The notes under the pieces are model-generated. The model had not been told where the DNA came from. It saw nothing but the letters and a program-made list of their open reading frames with translations, and made no database searches. Shown in pieces: positions 35,794 through 43,674 of a stretch of 64,000 bases of DNA. Each line of letters starts with the position of its first letter. Position 1 is the first letter of the stretch. Origin of the DNA: Gemmata massiliana (GTDB taxonomy: Bacteria; Planctomycetota; Planctomycetia; Gemmatales; Gemmataceae); assembly GCA_000531095.1 (NCBI GenBank), contig HG799468.1, positions 69,922 through 133,921 on the forward strand, written 5' to 3'. Made by a program: the position numbers and the translations under genes.

Positions 35794-36357
35794 GTGGCTA
35801 AAACGATGCACCCCTCAGCAACTGCGGAAGAGGTGTTCCGCATTGGCATCTGCTTTGAAAACACGGCTCGCCTCCTCTTCGAGTCGGTCGCGCCGATCGA
35901 ACCCGCTCACGCCCCGGTAGTTCTCGCACCCGAAACCGAAATTGGTGCAGCACCTCCGTGGGTAGTACCATTCGTCGTCAACCTGTCGTTCGGCGTGGAA
36001 CTCTACCTCAAGGCCATTATCTGGCACGAAACCAACACCCCACAGAGCGGGCACCGGCTCGAGGAACTGTTCCACAAACTACAGCCCACAACCCAAAGCC
36101 GAATCGAACAGAACTACAACGCGCTAATTGCAAGCCCGAAATCGTCAATTGAAATAGAACTGGGCGCGGTAGACTTCCACACCGTCCTCAGAACTTGCAG
36201 TAACGCGTTCCCCGAATGGCGATATTCCTACGAGCGAAACATGACCTGTGGGGTGGTACTGATTCAGCCAATCGCCCGCGCAGTTAGGGAGGCAATCATT
36301 GAACTCGTCTCTCCGTGGGAGTGTCATGTGGGCATCCTGTCCACACCTCCCGCATAG
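35794..36357 (+). CDS. cassette ORF: HEPN-like protein
   Basis: 187 residues from GTG 35794 (AAAGG upstream); ATG 35806 is an alternative. The segment VVNLSFGVELYLKAIIWHE, then PQSGHRLEELFHKLQ, matches the pattern of HEPN-type helical proteins (ELYLKA, then GHDLxxLF), a superfamily rich in RNases and toxin or defence partners. The canonical RxxxxH catalytic motif is not obvious; HRLEELFHKL is only suggestive. No signal peptide. Its stop overlaps the left end of attC-like site 3. Base composition is less GC-extreme than neighbouring chromosomal genes. Confidence 0.7.
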   Translation: MAKTMHPSATAEEVFRIGICFENTARLLFESVAPIEPAHAPVVLAPETEIGAAPPWVVPFVVNLSFGVELYLKAIIWHETNTPQSGHRLEELFHKLQPTTQSRIEQNYNALIASPKSSIEIELGAVDFHTVLRTCSNAFPEWRYSYERNMTCGVVLIQPIARAVREAIIELVSPWECHVGILSTPPA

Positions 36358-36360
36358 ATG

Positions 36361-36462
36361 TCTCTTCGCCGGACCCGGCCACGTAGTCTGTTTCTCGGCG
36401 CTCGCCGGGTGTCCGTGTCGCGGAATGGTGTCGCGGCCGGGTCGGTGAGCTATTTGTTCGGC
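36361..36462 (+). repeat. attC-like recombination site 3
   Basis: The right half GGTGAGCTATTTGTTCGGC (36444-36462) is nearly identical to those of sites 1 and 2. Its stem GGCCGGGTCGG pairs with CCGGACCCGGCC at 36369-36380, leaving an unpaired G. The left R box is not recognisable. Confidence 0.7.
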
Positions 36463-36531
36463 GGGAAATCCCAAGGCAGGGCGAACCTTTGCACCCCGGG
36501 CTGTGTCAGTGGTAAAAAGAGGGTCATCTCG

Positions 36532-36921
36532 ATGTCGGAACACGACTACTTAGTTCGAACGCTCATCAACGACCTGTTCTTCTACGGATTTACTAACATT
36601 CAGGCCGATGTTGCCGGGTACGCCAAGCCGGGGGCGCTGGCCTGGGTGCCGACAGACGAGGATTTCATCCCGGATGTCACCGCCGTTGCCCCGGATGGCT
36701 CGTTCCACATCTTCGAGGTTGAGGCGACGAAGGAAGAGTTGGAGAAACTGCATACCCGTAAGCAACTCGCCACGTTCGGCACCTATGCCACGGAGAACAA
36801 AGACGTGTACGCTTGGCTGGTCTACCCGCGGCACCTGGAGTTTATCGCCAACATCGTCGCCCGCCGGATCAACTTCTTCATCTTGTCCGTTACCCGACCG
36901 ACTCCGCAACTGCGGTGGTAG
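36532..36921 (+). CDS. cassette ORF: small PD-(D/E)xK-like protein
   Basis: 129 residues from ATG 36532, with AGAGGG about eight bases upstream. The core FIPDVTAVAPDGSFHIFEVEATKEELEKL, followed by a helix, has the spacing of a PD-(D/E)xK nuclease-like fold (PD, about 12 residues, ExE), but the lysine is replaced or shifted, so activity is uncertain. The start MSEHDYLVRTLINDLFFYGF is a typical first helix of such small resolvase-like folds. No exact family recognised. Followed within 20 bases by a half attC-like site. Confidence 0.65.
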   Translation: MSEHDYLVRTLINDLFFYGFTNIQADVAGYAKPGALAWVPTDEDFIPDVTAVAPDGSFHIFEVEATKEELEKLHTRKQLATFGTYATENKDVYAWLVYPRHLEFIANIVARRINFFILSVTRPTPQLRW

Positions 36922-36939
36922 CTGGCGGAGCAAAGTCAC

Positions 36940-37000
36940 GCCGAACCCGGCGCTGCTGACACCGCCGGCTGATTCGGAACGCGCCGCTCATCTCGGTAAC
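36940..37000 (+). repeat. truncated attC-like site 4 (left half)
   Basis: GCCGAAC (36940-36946), a 5-base spacer CCGGC and GCTGCTGACACC match the left half of site 2. The following CGGAACGCGCCGCTCATC also occurs in the centre of site 1. No GTTCGGC right box follows, so the site is broken and probably marks the end of the array. Confidence 0.6.
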
Positions 37001-37015
37001 ACCGGAACTCGAGTC

Positions 37016-37051
37016 GGCCCCTCTCTTCGATCAGAAGCGAAGAGAGGGGCC
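37016..37051. terminator. terminator hairpin at the end of the cassette array
   Basis: Perfect 14-bp stem (37016-37029 with 37038-37051), 8-base loop, followed on the plus strand by GGTTTGTTTGTTG. It lies between the convergent last cassette ORF and the WD40 gene. Confidence 0.8.
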
Positions 37052-37109
37052 GGTTTGTTTGTTGAGCCGTGCCCTTGTCGCAAATGAGTACCACAACCGC
37101 TCAGAAGCT

Positions 37110-38093
37110 CTACAAATCAATGTCCCAGAGAACGACCTGTCCGACATCGCTTCCCGCGGCCATGAGCAAGCCGTCCGGACTGAACGCGACGGACCGCATC
37201 CGGCCGATGTCCCAGGAAAACGATCGTGCGAGGCCCCATGTCGCGGTCTCGTACACGTTCACGGTCCGGTCGTTACTCGCGGCCGCGAGGTAGCGCCCCG
37301 TCTGGACGAACTCCAGCCCCGTGAAGTGCCCCCGCCCCGCTCCGCGGATCTTCTGCGGCTTGCGGCTAAGGTCGCGAGCGTTCCAAACCAACAACGACGG
37401 TCCGCCCCGAACGACAAGACTTGCTCCGTCCGGGGAAAACAGGAGCTGGTCCACAGTCCGTCCGGGGATCGGGATCTTCCCGCGAACGGCGCCGGTGCCG
37501 GGGTCGCGGGTCACCAGTTCGTACACCTGGTCCCGGACGGCAATACCGCTCTCAATGTCGTGAGTGACGAGAAGCTCTTCGGTCGGGGCACACGCGATTT
37601 GCGACGTGTATAAGCGACTCGCGGAAGGAGCGATTTCCCATTCCTCGGTCGGTACGCCCGCTGACGACTGTCGCCAGCGGACGAGTCGTCTCGTTTGCCA
37701 ATTTGTTCTGTAACCATACCCGACGAACCATTCACCGGAAGGATGCGTTCCCAGAATGAACGAGTTCCCGCCACGAAGCCCCAACGAGATTATGCCCTCG
37801 CTCGTCAGGTCAACCGCAAAATATCGCGATGTGTGTTCGTCGGGGTAATCGTACCCGGTCCCGACATAGAGCCACCGACCCGCTGGGTTAACCGCGAACC
37901 CAGCAATCAGTTGGTCGGGAAACAGGTGCGAGACCGGGTTCGGTCCGCCGGCCAAGTCCCAGACGTCGATGCCCCGGTTGTCGGGTTTGTAGCGGAGGTC
38001 GGGAACGTTGCTCCCCGCCGCAAACAGTCGTCGACCGTCACGGGCGAAGGCGACCTGATCGACGACCCGCATCCGGCTGGTTAGGAACCGCAT
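37110..38093 (-). CDS. WD40 repeat protein
   Basis: 327 residues forming a WD40-type beta-propeller. Blades are visible as VDQVAFARDGRRLFAAGS, NRGIDVWDLAG, DQLLFSPDGASLVVRGGPSLLVWNARD, FTGLEFVQTGRYLAAASNDRTVNVYETATW and MRSVAFSPDGLLMAAGSDVGQVVLWDIDL. Planctomycetes have many such proteins, often fused to kinases; this one is stand-alone with no signal peptide or membrane helix. It probably acts as a protein-interaction scaffold, but no partner is evident. Convergent with the cassette array. Confidence 0.85.
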   Translation of the reverse strand: MRFLTSRMRVVDQVAFARDGRRLFAAGSNVPDLRYKPDNRGIDVWDLAGGPNPVSHLFPDQLIAGFAVNPAGRWLYVGTGYDYPDEHTSRYFAVDLTSEGIISLGLRGGNSFILGTHPSGEWFVGYGYRTNWQTRRLVRWRQSSAGVPTEEWEIAPSASRLYTSQIACAPTEELLVTHDIESGIAVRDQVYELVTRDPGTGAVRGKIPIPGRTVDQLLFSPDGASLVVRGGPSLLVWNARDLSRKPQKIRGAGRGHFTGLEFVQTGRYLAAASNDRTVNVYETATWGLARSFSWDIGRMRSVAFSPDGLLMAAGSDVGQVVLWDIDL

Positions 38094-38575
38094 TCGTCGT
38101 CCTCACTGACAACCACACAGGGTGGGCCCCGTCTGCACCAAGAACCGGCCCGTCACAACCGAGTAAAGAAGCATTTCCGCTTGTAATTTGGTATTTTGTA
38201 CACTATAATTAAGGTATGGCGTCCGGGCTCTGCGGTGTGCCTCCACCGCACCGTCCAAAATGGTAACCGATGTTAGCCGCCGGACGGGATTCCGGGAGTA
38301 ACCCACACACGAAAAGCCGGAAAACCAAGTGTTTCGCTACACGCGACCGGGAATAGGGGCGGTTTTGGCCCAGAATGTTAACAAATGTTAGCTACTGGAT
38401 CTCACCCTAACGTTTTGAGGTGAACAGCACCGGAAGAGGTTAGCGACACAGCCCTTGCGAGTACCAACGTAACCGACCCGAAGCCCCCGGTCGCGACTCG
38501 TCCCGTGCGAGACGCGACCGGGGGCTTCTTCATACGTTGACAGAAATTTCTCCACCCGTTCGCCCGGGTTTCGTT
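38094..38575. other. intergenic region upstream of nadB
   Basis: No gene found. It contains an AT-rich patch near 38185-38220 (likely promoter of the WD40 gene), the related motifs TGTTAGC at 38271 and 38386 with TGTTAAC at 38376, and a strong hairpin at 38480-38528. Confidence 0.5.
38480..38528 (+). terminator. strong hairpin upstream of nadB
   Basis: Perfect 16-bp GC-rich stem (38480-38495 with 38513-38528), 17-base loop, then TTCATAC. It stands about 50 bases before the nadB start without any plus-strand gene upstream, so either it ends an unannotated small transcript or it is part of the nadB leader. Confidence 0.6.
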
Positions 38576-40195
38576 ATGTCCGCCGCGAATCGCTATCTCG
38601 TCTCCTTCGACGCACGCGACACGTTCCACCGATTCGCGGACGTGCTCATCATCGGCGCGGGAATCGCCGGGCTGCGTGCCGCACTCGAAGTACCCCCAGA
38701 CCTCTCGGTACTCGTCGTCACGAAGGACCGCGTGACCGAGAGCAACAGTTCTTACGCTCAGGGCGGGATCGCGGGCGTGCGATCCCCCGAAGACACGTTC
38801 GAGAACCACGTCGAGGACACGCTCGTCGCGGGCGACGGACTGTGCGACCGCGAGGTAGTGGAACTCGTGGTCCGCGAGGCGCCGCACCAGATCGAGAAGC
38901 TGATCGAGTTTGGCACGAAGTTCGACGAGGAAAACGGCCAACTCGCGCTCACCCGCGAGGGCGGCCACAGCCACCGGCGCATCGTCCACGCGCTCGGCGA
39001 CTCGACCGGCTTCGAGATGATGCGCGCGACCATCGCTTACGCGCGCACGCGGCCCAACATCCGCATCTGGGACGACACGTTCACCATCGACCTGCTCACG
39101 CACGAGGGCGCGTGCTGCGGGGCCGCGGTCGCGCGCAACGGGATGGGCAAGTTCCTCATCTGGGCGAAGCAAGTGATTCTCGCATCCGGCGGGTGCGGGA
39201 TGGTGTACCGCGAAACAACGAACCCGCCTGTCGCAACTGGTGACGGGATGGCCGCGGCGTACCGGGCCGGCGCGGAACTCCGAGACATGGAGTTCATGCA
39301 GTTCCACCCCACAGTGCTCTACGTCGCGGGTTCAGCGCGCTACCTCATCAGCGAGGCGGTGCGTGGTGAGGGTGCGTACTTACGGGACGTGAACGGCGAG
39401 CGCTTCATGCCCGCGAGCGACCCGCGTGCCGAACTCGCGCCGCGCGACGTGGTGGCCCGCGCCATCTTCCGCACGATGGAGAAGACGCAGCACCCGAACG
39501 TCTATCTCGACCTCGCGCACCTTGACCCCGCAATGGTTCTGAACCGGTTCCCCGGCATCAACCGCGTGTGCAAGAGCTTCGGGCTGGACATCACGAAGGA
39601 CCGCATCCCGGTGCGTCCCGGCGCGCACTACATGGTCGGCGGTGTAAGCGTGGACCAGCACGGGCGCACGACGGTGCCGGGACTGTGGGCCGCGGGCGAA
39701 GTGACTTCCAGCGGGCTACACGGCGCGAACCGGCTCGCGTCGAACAGTCTCATCGAGGGTTTGGTTTACGGCACGCTCTGTGGGCGCGGCGCGGCGGACG
39801 CGATTCGCAAGATGCCACGCGACATGACCGCGTACCCGATCCGATCCATAATTCCCCCCGCAGAAGAGGGCACGGGACTCGACACCGCGGACCTCGTGGC
39901 CTCGTTGCGGGCGCTAATGGTGCGGAAAATGGGAATCGTCCGCGAGCGCACGCGACTGCTCGAAGCCAAAGAAGATTTGCGGTTCTGGTGTCGGTACGCG
40001 CTCTCACGCGAGTTCGACGGAAAGGCCGGCTGGGAGCTTCAGAACCTGCTCACGATCGCGCGCCTGATGATCGCGTCGGCCCTCACGCGCGACGAATCAC
40101 GCGGCACGCACTTCCGGAGCGACTTCCCCGCGCGCGACGACCAGCGCTGGGGGCTGCGGCACGTCGCGTGCGAGCCGTTCGTCGCACTTTCTTGA
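38576..40195 (+). CDS. nadB: L-aspartate oxidase
   Basis: 539 residues from ATG 38576. FAD-binding N-terminus DVLIIGAGIAGLRAALEV. The succinate-dehydrogenase-like family is shown by ESNSSYAQGGIAGV, TREGGHSHRRIVHALGDSTGFEM, GAHYMVGGVSVDQHGRTTVPGLWAAGEVTSSGLHGANRLASNS (flavoprotein and NadB signatures) and a helical C-terminal domain. It oxidises L-aspartate to iminoaspartate, the first step of de novo NAD synthesis; nadA and nadC are not in this window. An upstream TTG at 38537 would add 13 unlikely residues. Confidence 0.94.
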   Translation: MSAANRYLVSFDARDTFHRFADVLIIGAGIAGLRAALEVPPDLSVLVVTKDRVTESNSSYAQGGIAGVRSPEDTFENHVEDTLVAGDGLCDREVVELVVREAPHQIEKLIEFGTKFDEENGQLALTREGGHSHRRIVHALGDSTGFEMMRATIAYARTRPNIRIWDDTFTIDLLTHEGACCGAAVARNGMGKFLIWAKQVILASGGCGMVYRETTNPPVATGDGMAAAYRAGAELRDMEFMQFHPTVLYVAGSARYLISEAVRGEGAYLRDVNGERFMPASDPRAELAPRDVVARAIFRTMEKTQHPNVYLDLAHLDPAMVLNRFPGINRVCKSFGLDITKDRIPVRPGAHYMVGGVSVDQHGRTTVPGLWAAGEVTSSGLHGANRLASNSLIEGLVYGTLCGRGAADAIRKMPRDMTAYPIRSIIPPAEEGTGLDTADLVASLRALMVRKMGIVRERTRLLEAKEDLRFWCRYALSREFDGKAGWELQNLLTIARLMIASALTRDESRGTHFRSDFPARDDQRWGLRHVACEPFVALS

Positions 40196-40266
40196 AGACT
40201 CCGCAATCCGGCACGAGGGGCGCTCCGTCTGGTCTGTATCGCCCGATTCACATCCGGGGATTCCCA

Positions 40267-40854
40267 ATGAAAGTGCTCGTACTCGCGGTCGCGGCCCTGC
40301 TCGTGCTCACGGCCGCGGTGTCCGCGGAAGACAAGAAGCCGGCCGGTCCCATCACCCTCACGCTGGTCGCGAAAACGGACAAATACAAGTTCGACGGCGG
40401 CGGCAAAACGGCCGACGAGTACAAGAAGGAACTGGAAGCGATCGCGAAGAAGCAGGCCGACGGCGAAGCGGTGCGCTCGCCCAAGCCCCCGGCAGTGGAC
40501 CTCGTGCTCAAAATCACCAACACCTCGAAGGAAGAAGTCACGATTTACGTGGGCGGCGACTCGAACGTGTTTACGTTCGACCTGACCGGTGGCCCCGGAA
40601 CCGTGGCGATGAACAGCGGGCTGGCGTTCACCGCCGACTTCCGCCTACCCAATGCAGTGACTCTCGCCGCGGGCAAGTCGCACGAGATCCCGGTGAAGCA
40701 GCTCTCCGACGGCAGCCGCGGTTCGTCGCGTTTTGTGTACTGGACCGGCCCGGGCGAATACAAGCTCTCGGCCAAGTACCAGCTCTCCGACAAGGATGGC
40801 GGAAAGGGCGCGGAACTAACCAGCGAACCGGTGAAGATCACCGTCGAGAAGTAG
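40267..40854 (+). CDS. secreted hypothetical protein
   Basis: 195 residues with a clear signal peptide (MKVLVLAVAALLVLTAAVSAE). The mature part is a probable beta-sandwich: VDLVLKITNTSKEEVTIYVGGDSNVFTFDLTG, then VTLAAGKSHEIPVKQLSDGSRGSSRFVYWTGPGEYKLSAKYQL. It resembles intracellular-proteinase-inhibitor-like or Ig-like domains of planctomycete exported proteins, but no firm family assignment is made. It follows nadB by 71 bases on the same strand and could be cotranscribed. Confidence 0.78.
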   Translation: MKVLVLAVAALLVLTAAVSAEDKKPAGPITLTLVAKTDKYKFDGGGKTADEYKKELEAIAKKQADGEAVRSPKPPAVDLVLKITNTSKEEVTIYVGGDSNVFTFDLTGGPGTVAMNSGLAFTADFRLPNAVTLAAGKSHEIPVKQLSDGSRGSSRFVYWTGPGEYKLSAKYQLSDKDGGKGAELTSEPVKITVEK

Positions 40855-40919
40855 CCCCCGGGTAGTGCAAAGAGAGTCTGTTTGCTAACGTGGAATGAGG
40901 TGCGGCGAGTGGCTCTATT

Positions 40920-40991
40920 TCCACCCGCTCGTTAACACTCGCGGTTCGCCTGAGCCTCTTGGCGAACCGCAAGTGTTGACGAGCGGGTGGA
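40920..40991. repeat. 31-bp near-perfect hairpin upstream of the Uma2 gene
   Basis: Arms 40920-40950 and 40961-40991 pair over 31 bases with two mismatches, loop of 10 bases. Stem length equals that of the hairpin at 34849-34916, although the sequence is different. It could end nadB-region transcription. Confidence 0.85.
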
Positions 40992-41093
40992 GCAACTGCC
41001 CTTCAGAACAAGCACACTCGCTTTACTTTTTCGTTCGACGGGTTAAGTCGCCCGGTGAACCTGGACGATTCTCGACTGACCAGGGGATCTCTG

Positions 41094-41657
41094 ATGAGCA
41101 CGGTCGTTTCCCCGCGCGCGACACTCGACGATCTCATGCAGGTCGACGGCAAAGCCGAACTGATCAACGGAAGGATCGTTCGCATTATGCCCAGTGGTTT
41201 CTTGCCCGGCCGCGTCGCGCGCCGCATCACGCGGTCACTGGAAGACTTCGTAGCGTCCGGCGGGCACGGAGAACCGATCGCCGATAACGTGGGATACGCC
41301 TTCGATCCGCCACTCCCTTCCGGGCGGCAAACGCTCTCGCCGGATTCGTCCTTCTACACGGGACCGCTCCCGACGAACCTAATGAGGTTCATTGACGGCT
41401 GCCCCGTGTTCGCGGTCGAGGTTCGGAGCGAGCACGACTACGGTCCGAAGCCGGATCTGGAATACGCCGAGAAGCGAGCTGATTACTTTGCGGCCGGAAC
41501 GCTCGTAGTGTGGGACGTCGATCCCGTAGCCGAGACGGTGACGGTTTACACTACTACCGCACCAACCACCCCGACCGTTTTCCACCGCGGCGACACCGCC
41601 GATGCCGAACCCGCGGTTACCGGTTGGTGTCTATCGGTGGACGCGATCTTCGCGTGA
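41094..41657 (+). CDS. Uma2 family (DUF820) putative restriction-endonuclease-like protein
   Basis: 187 residues from ATG 41094, with AGGGGA upstream. Family layout: LDDLMQVDGKAELINGRIVRI, then TLSPDSSFYTG and CPVFAVEVRSEHDYG (the PD...ExK-like pair, with Arg in place of Lys), then YAEKRADYFAAGTLVVWDVDP. The Uma2 family has the PD-(D/E)xK fold and is expanded in cyanobacteria and planctomycetes, often in toxin-like or mobile contexts; cellular role unknown. No antitoxin-like neighbour is seen. Confidence 0.88.
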   Translation: MSTVVSPRATLDDLMQVDGKAELINGRIVRIMPSGFLPGRVARRITRSLEDFVASGGHGEPIADNVGYAFDPPLPSGRQTLSPDSSFYTGPLPTNLMRFIDGCPVFAVEVRSEHDYGPKPDLEYAEKRADYFAAGTLVVWDVDPVAETVTVYTTTAPTTPTVFHRGDTADAEPAVTGWCLSVDAIFA

Positions 41658-41662
41658 CGCGC

Positions 41663-41690
41663 TTGACTCCGCCCGCGCGCGGTGTAACTT
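41663..41690 (+). promoter_or_regulatory. candidate sigma-70 promoter of the cimA leader
   Basis: TTGACT (41663-41668), 16 bases, then TAACTT (41685-41690). It would start transcription about 20 bases before the leader-peptide GTG. The match is good for -35 and moderate for -10. Confidence 0.5.
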
Positions 41691-41717
41691 TACATCGACA
41701 TACAAGAGAACCGAACC

Positions 41718-41822
41718 GTGTTCACCCCACGCACCCGAACCGCCGCGATCGCGATTCCCGCCGCGCCGGGCGTGCGCACCGTTGCCATTATTGCGACGGT
41801 CGTGGTTATTACCACCGGGTAA
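41718..41822 (+). CDS. cimA attenuation leader peptide (34 codons)
   Basis: GTG-started frame of 34 codons ending at TAA 41820-41822, with an AAGAGAA ribosome binding site about six bases upstream. The C-terminal half is VRTVAIIATVVVITTG, with five Ile in the peptide and a run of three Val next to Ile. This is the composition expected of a control peptide for branched-chain amino-acid synthesis, comparable to the enterobacterial ilv leaders. The stop codon abuts the antiterminator strand. Too short to be seen among ordinary gene calls. It probably has no function as a product; its translation would sense charged tRNA-Ile/Val. Confidence 0.78.
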   Translation: MFTPRTRTAAIAIPAAPGVRTVAIIATVVVITTG

Positions 41823-41883
41823 CTTCGGGGTCGGTACTCTTGCCGCACGCACCCCGAAGCACCTGCTTCGGGGTTTTCTTTTT
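41823..41883 (+). promoter_or_regulatory. transcription attenuator of cimA
   Basis: Strand 1 CTTCGGGG (41823-41830) starts right after the leader stop codon and can pair with strand 2 CCCCGAAG (41852-41859). Strand 2 is also the left arm of a 9-bp terminator stem (41852-41860 with 41865-41873) followed by TTTTCTTTTT (41874-41883). The two structures exclude each other. A ribosome stalled in the Ile/Val run leaves strand 1 free and favours read-through into cimA. Confidence 0.8.
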
Positions 41884-41995
41884 GGGACGGGCGCTGCTCT
41901 CCCGCTGGTTTTGCCAGCGACCAACGGCACCCGAACCGAATCGCGTGAGCGTCGCCGGGTTCCGTAGCTAACGTCTCCAGCCAAGAGCCACAGTC

Positions 41996-43600
41996 ATGCG
42001 CGTCTCCATCTATGACACCACGCTCCGCGACGGGAGCCAGGGCGAGGGCGTGAACTTCTCCCTGCAAGACAAACTGCTACTCACGCGGCGGCTCGACGAG
42101 ATCGGCGTGGACTACATCGAAGGCGGCTACCCGCTATCGAACCCGAAGGATTTTGAATACTTCCAGGCCGTGCGCGAGATCCCGCTCAAGCACGCGAAAG
42201 TGTGCGCGTTCGGGATGACGCGACGAAAAAACGCTCCGGCGGAAACGGACACCTGCCTGAAGGCCCTGCTCGACGCCAAAACGCCGGTCGTCACCATCGT
42301 CGGGAAGACGTGGGACTTCCACGTCACCGAGGTGCTCGGCACTTCGCTCGACGAGAATCTGCGTATGATCTCCGATTCCGTCGCGTTCTGCAAAAGCCAG
42401 GGGCGCGAGGTGTTCTACGACGCGGAGCACTTCTTCGACGGTTACCGCGCGAACCCCGAATATGCACTGAAAACGCTCCAGGCTGCCGCGACCGCGGGCG
42501 CGAGCGTGGTGATCCTCTGCGACACCAACGGCGGCACGATGCCCGAGCGGATCGCAGAAGTAGTTGGAGCCGCGAAGCGTGCGGTGCCGTGCGAGGTAGG
42601 CATCCACTGCCACAACGACTGCGAATTGGCGGTTGCGAACTCGCTCGCCGCAGTGCGGGCCGGTGCGACTCAAGTTCAGGGCACGATGAACGGCATCGGC
42701 GAGCGCTGCGGGAACGTGGACCTGCTCAGCGTGATCGCGAACCTCGCGCTGAAATACAAGTACGACGTGCTGACACCCGGGAGCCTCGCGCGGCTCACGG
42801 AAACGTCGCGGTACGTCTACGAACTGGCGAACCTGAACCACCGAGTGGGGCAGCCGTTCGTGGGCGCCAGCGCGTTCGCCCACAAGGGCGGGATGCACAC
42901 CCACGCGGTCGCAAAAGACCCGACGACCTACGAGCACATCACGCCCGAGGCCGTCGGCAACGAGCGCCGGATTCTGGTGTCCGAACTGTCGGGACAATCG
43001 ACCATTCTGACCAAGACCGCGAAGTACGAGTTGAACCACGACAAGGCACTGATGGCGAAGATCCTCAACGCGGTGCAGAACCTGGAGAACCAGGGGTACG
43101 AGTTCGAGGCGGCGGAGGCATCGTTCGACCTGCTGGTGCGCAAGGTCGCTAAAGAGCACAAGCCGTGGGAGGTCGATAAGAAATTGAAGCTCTACCAGCC
43201 GTGGTTCGAGCGGGTTACGTACCGCGTGAACATCGAGGCCCGTGAGAACAACACGCCGATCACGGAGGCCACGGTCCGACTGAAGATCGCGGGCCAGATC
43301 GAGCACACGGCGAGCGAGGGCGACGGCCCGGTCAACGCTCTCGACGGCGCGCTCCGCAAGGCGCTCGTGCGGTTCTATCCGCGCCTCAACGAGATGCAGT
43401 TGGTGGACTACAAGGTCCGCGTCGTGAACCCGCGTGCCGGTACCGCGGCTCGGGTGCGAGTGGTGATCGAATCGCGCGACGGTACGGACGTGTGGGGCAC
43501 GGTGGGCGTGAGCGAGAACGTGATCGAGGCCAGTTGGCTCGCGCTGTGCGACGCGATCGAGTACAAGCTGTTCAAGGACGAGGAACGGCCCAAGCGGTAA
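41996..43600 (+). CDS. cimA: (R)-citramalate synthase
   Basis: 534 residues. Catalytic TIM barrel of the isopropylmalate/homocitrate synthase family: VSIYDTTLRDGSQGEGVNFS at the start, YIEGGYPLSNPKDFEYF, GIHCHNDCELAVANS (metal-binding HxH) and NGIGERCGN. From about residue 390 there is a LeuA-type allosteric domain (TEATVRLKI, GDGPVNALDGALRKAL, DYKVRVVNPRAGT). The N-terminal pattern and lack of LeuA-specific features fit CimA, which condenses pyruvate and acetyl-CoA in the threonine-independent route to isoleucine. The Ile/Val-rich attenuator upstream supports this. valS follows 74 bases downstream. Confidence 0.92.
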   Translation: MRVSIYDTTLRDGSQGEGVNFSLQDKLLLTRRLDEIGVDYIEGGYPLSNPKDFEYFQAVREIPLKHAKVCAFGMTRRKNAPAETDTCLKALLDAKTPVVTIVGKTWDFHVTEVLGTSLDENLRMISDSVAFCKSQGREVFYDAEHFFDGYRANPEYALKTLQAAATAGASVVILCDTNGGTMPERIAEVVGAAKRAVPCEVGIHCHNDCELAVANSLAAVRAGATQVQGTMNGIGERCGNVDLLSVIANLALKYKYDVLTPGSLARLTETSRYVYELANLNHRVGQPFVGASAFAHKGGMHTHAVAKDPTTYEHITPEAVGNERRILVSELSGQSTILTKTAKYELNHDKALMAKILNAVQNLENQGYEFEAAEASFDLLVRKVAKEHKPWEVDKKLKLYQPWFERVTYRVNIEARENNTPITEATVRLKIAGQIEHTASEGDGPVNALDGALRKALVRFYPRLNEMQLVDYKVRVVNPRAGTAARVRVVIESRDGTDVWGTVGVSENVIEASWLALCDAIEYKLFKDEERPKR

Positions 43601-43674
43601 ACTCTTCCTCACCAAAACGATCCCGAAACACACCGGGAACGGAACCCCGTTCCCGAGGCAGTTTAGGTAACGAC

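Noticed and set aside
38271..38395. GTTAGC/GTTAAC motifs as further integron attC or attI sites
   Set aside because: No complementary boxes or stem arms at the right distance and no cassette-like ORF beside them.
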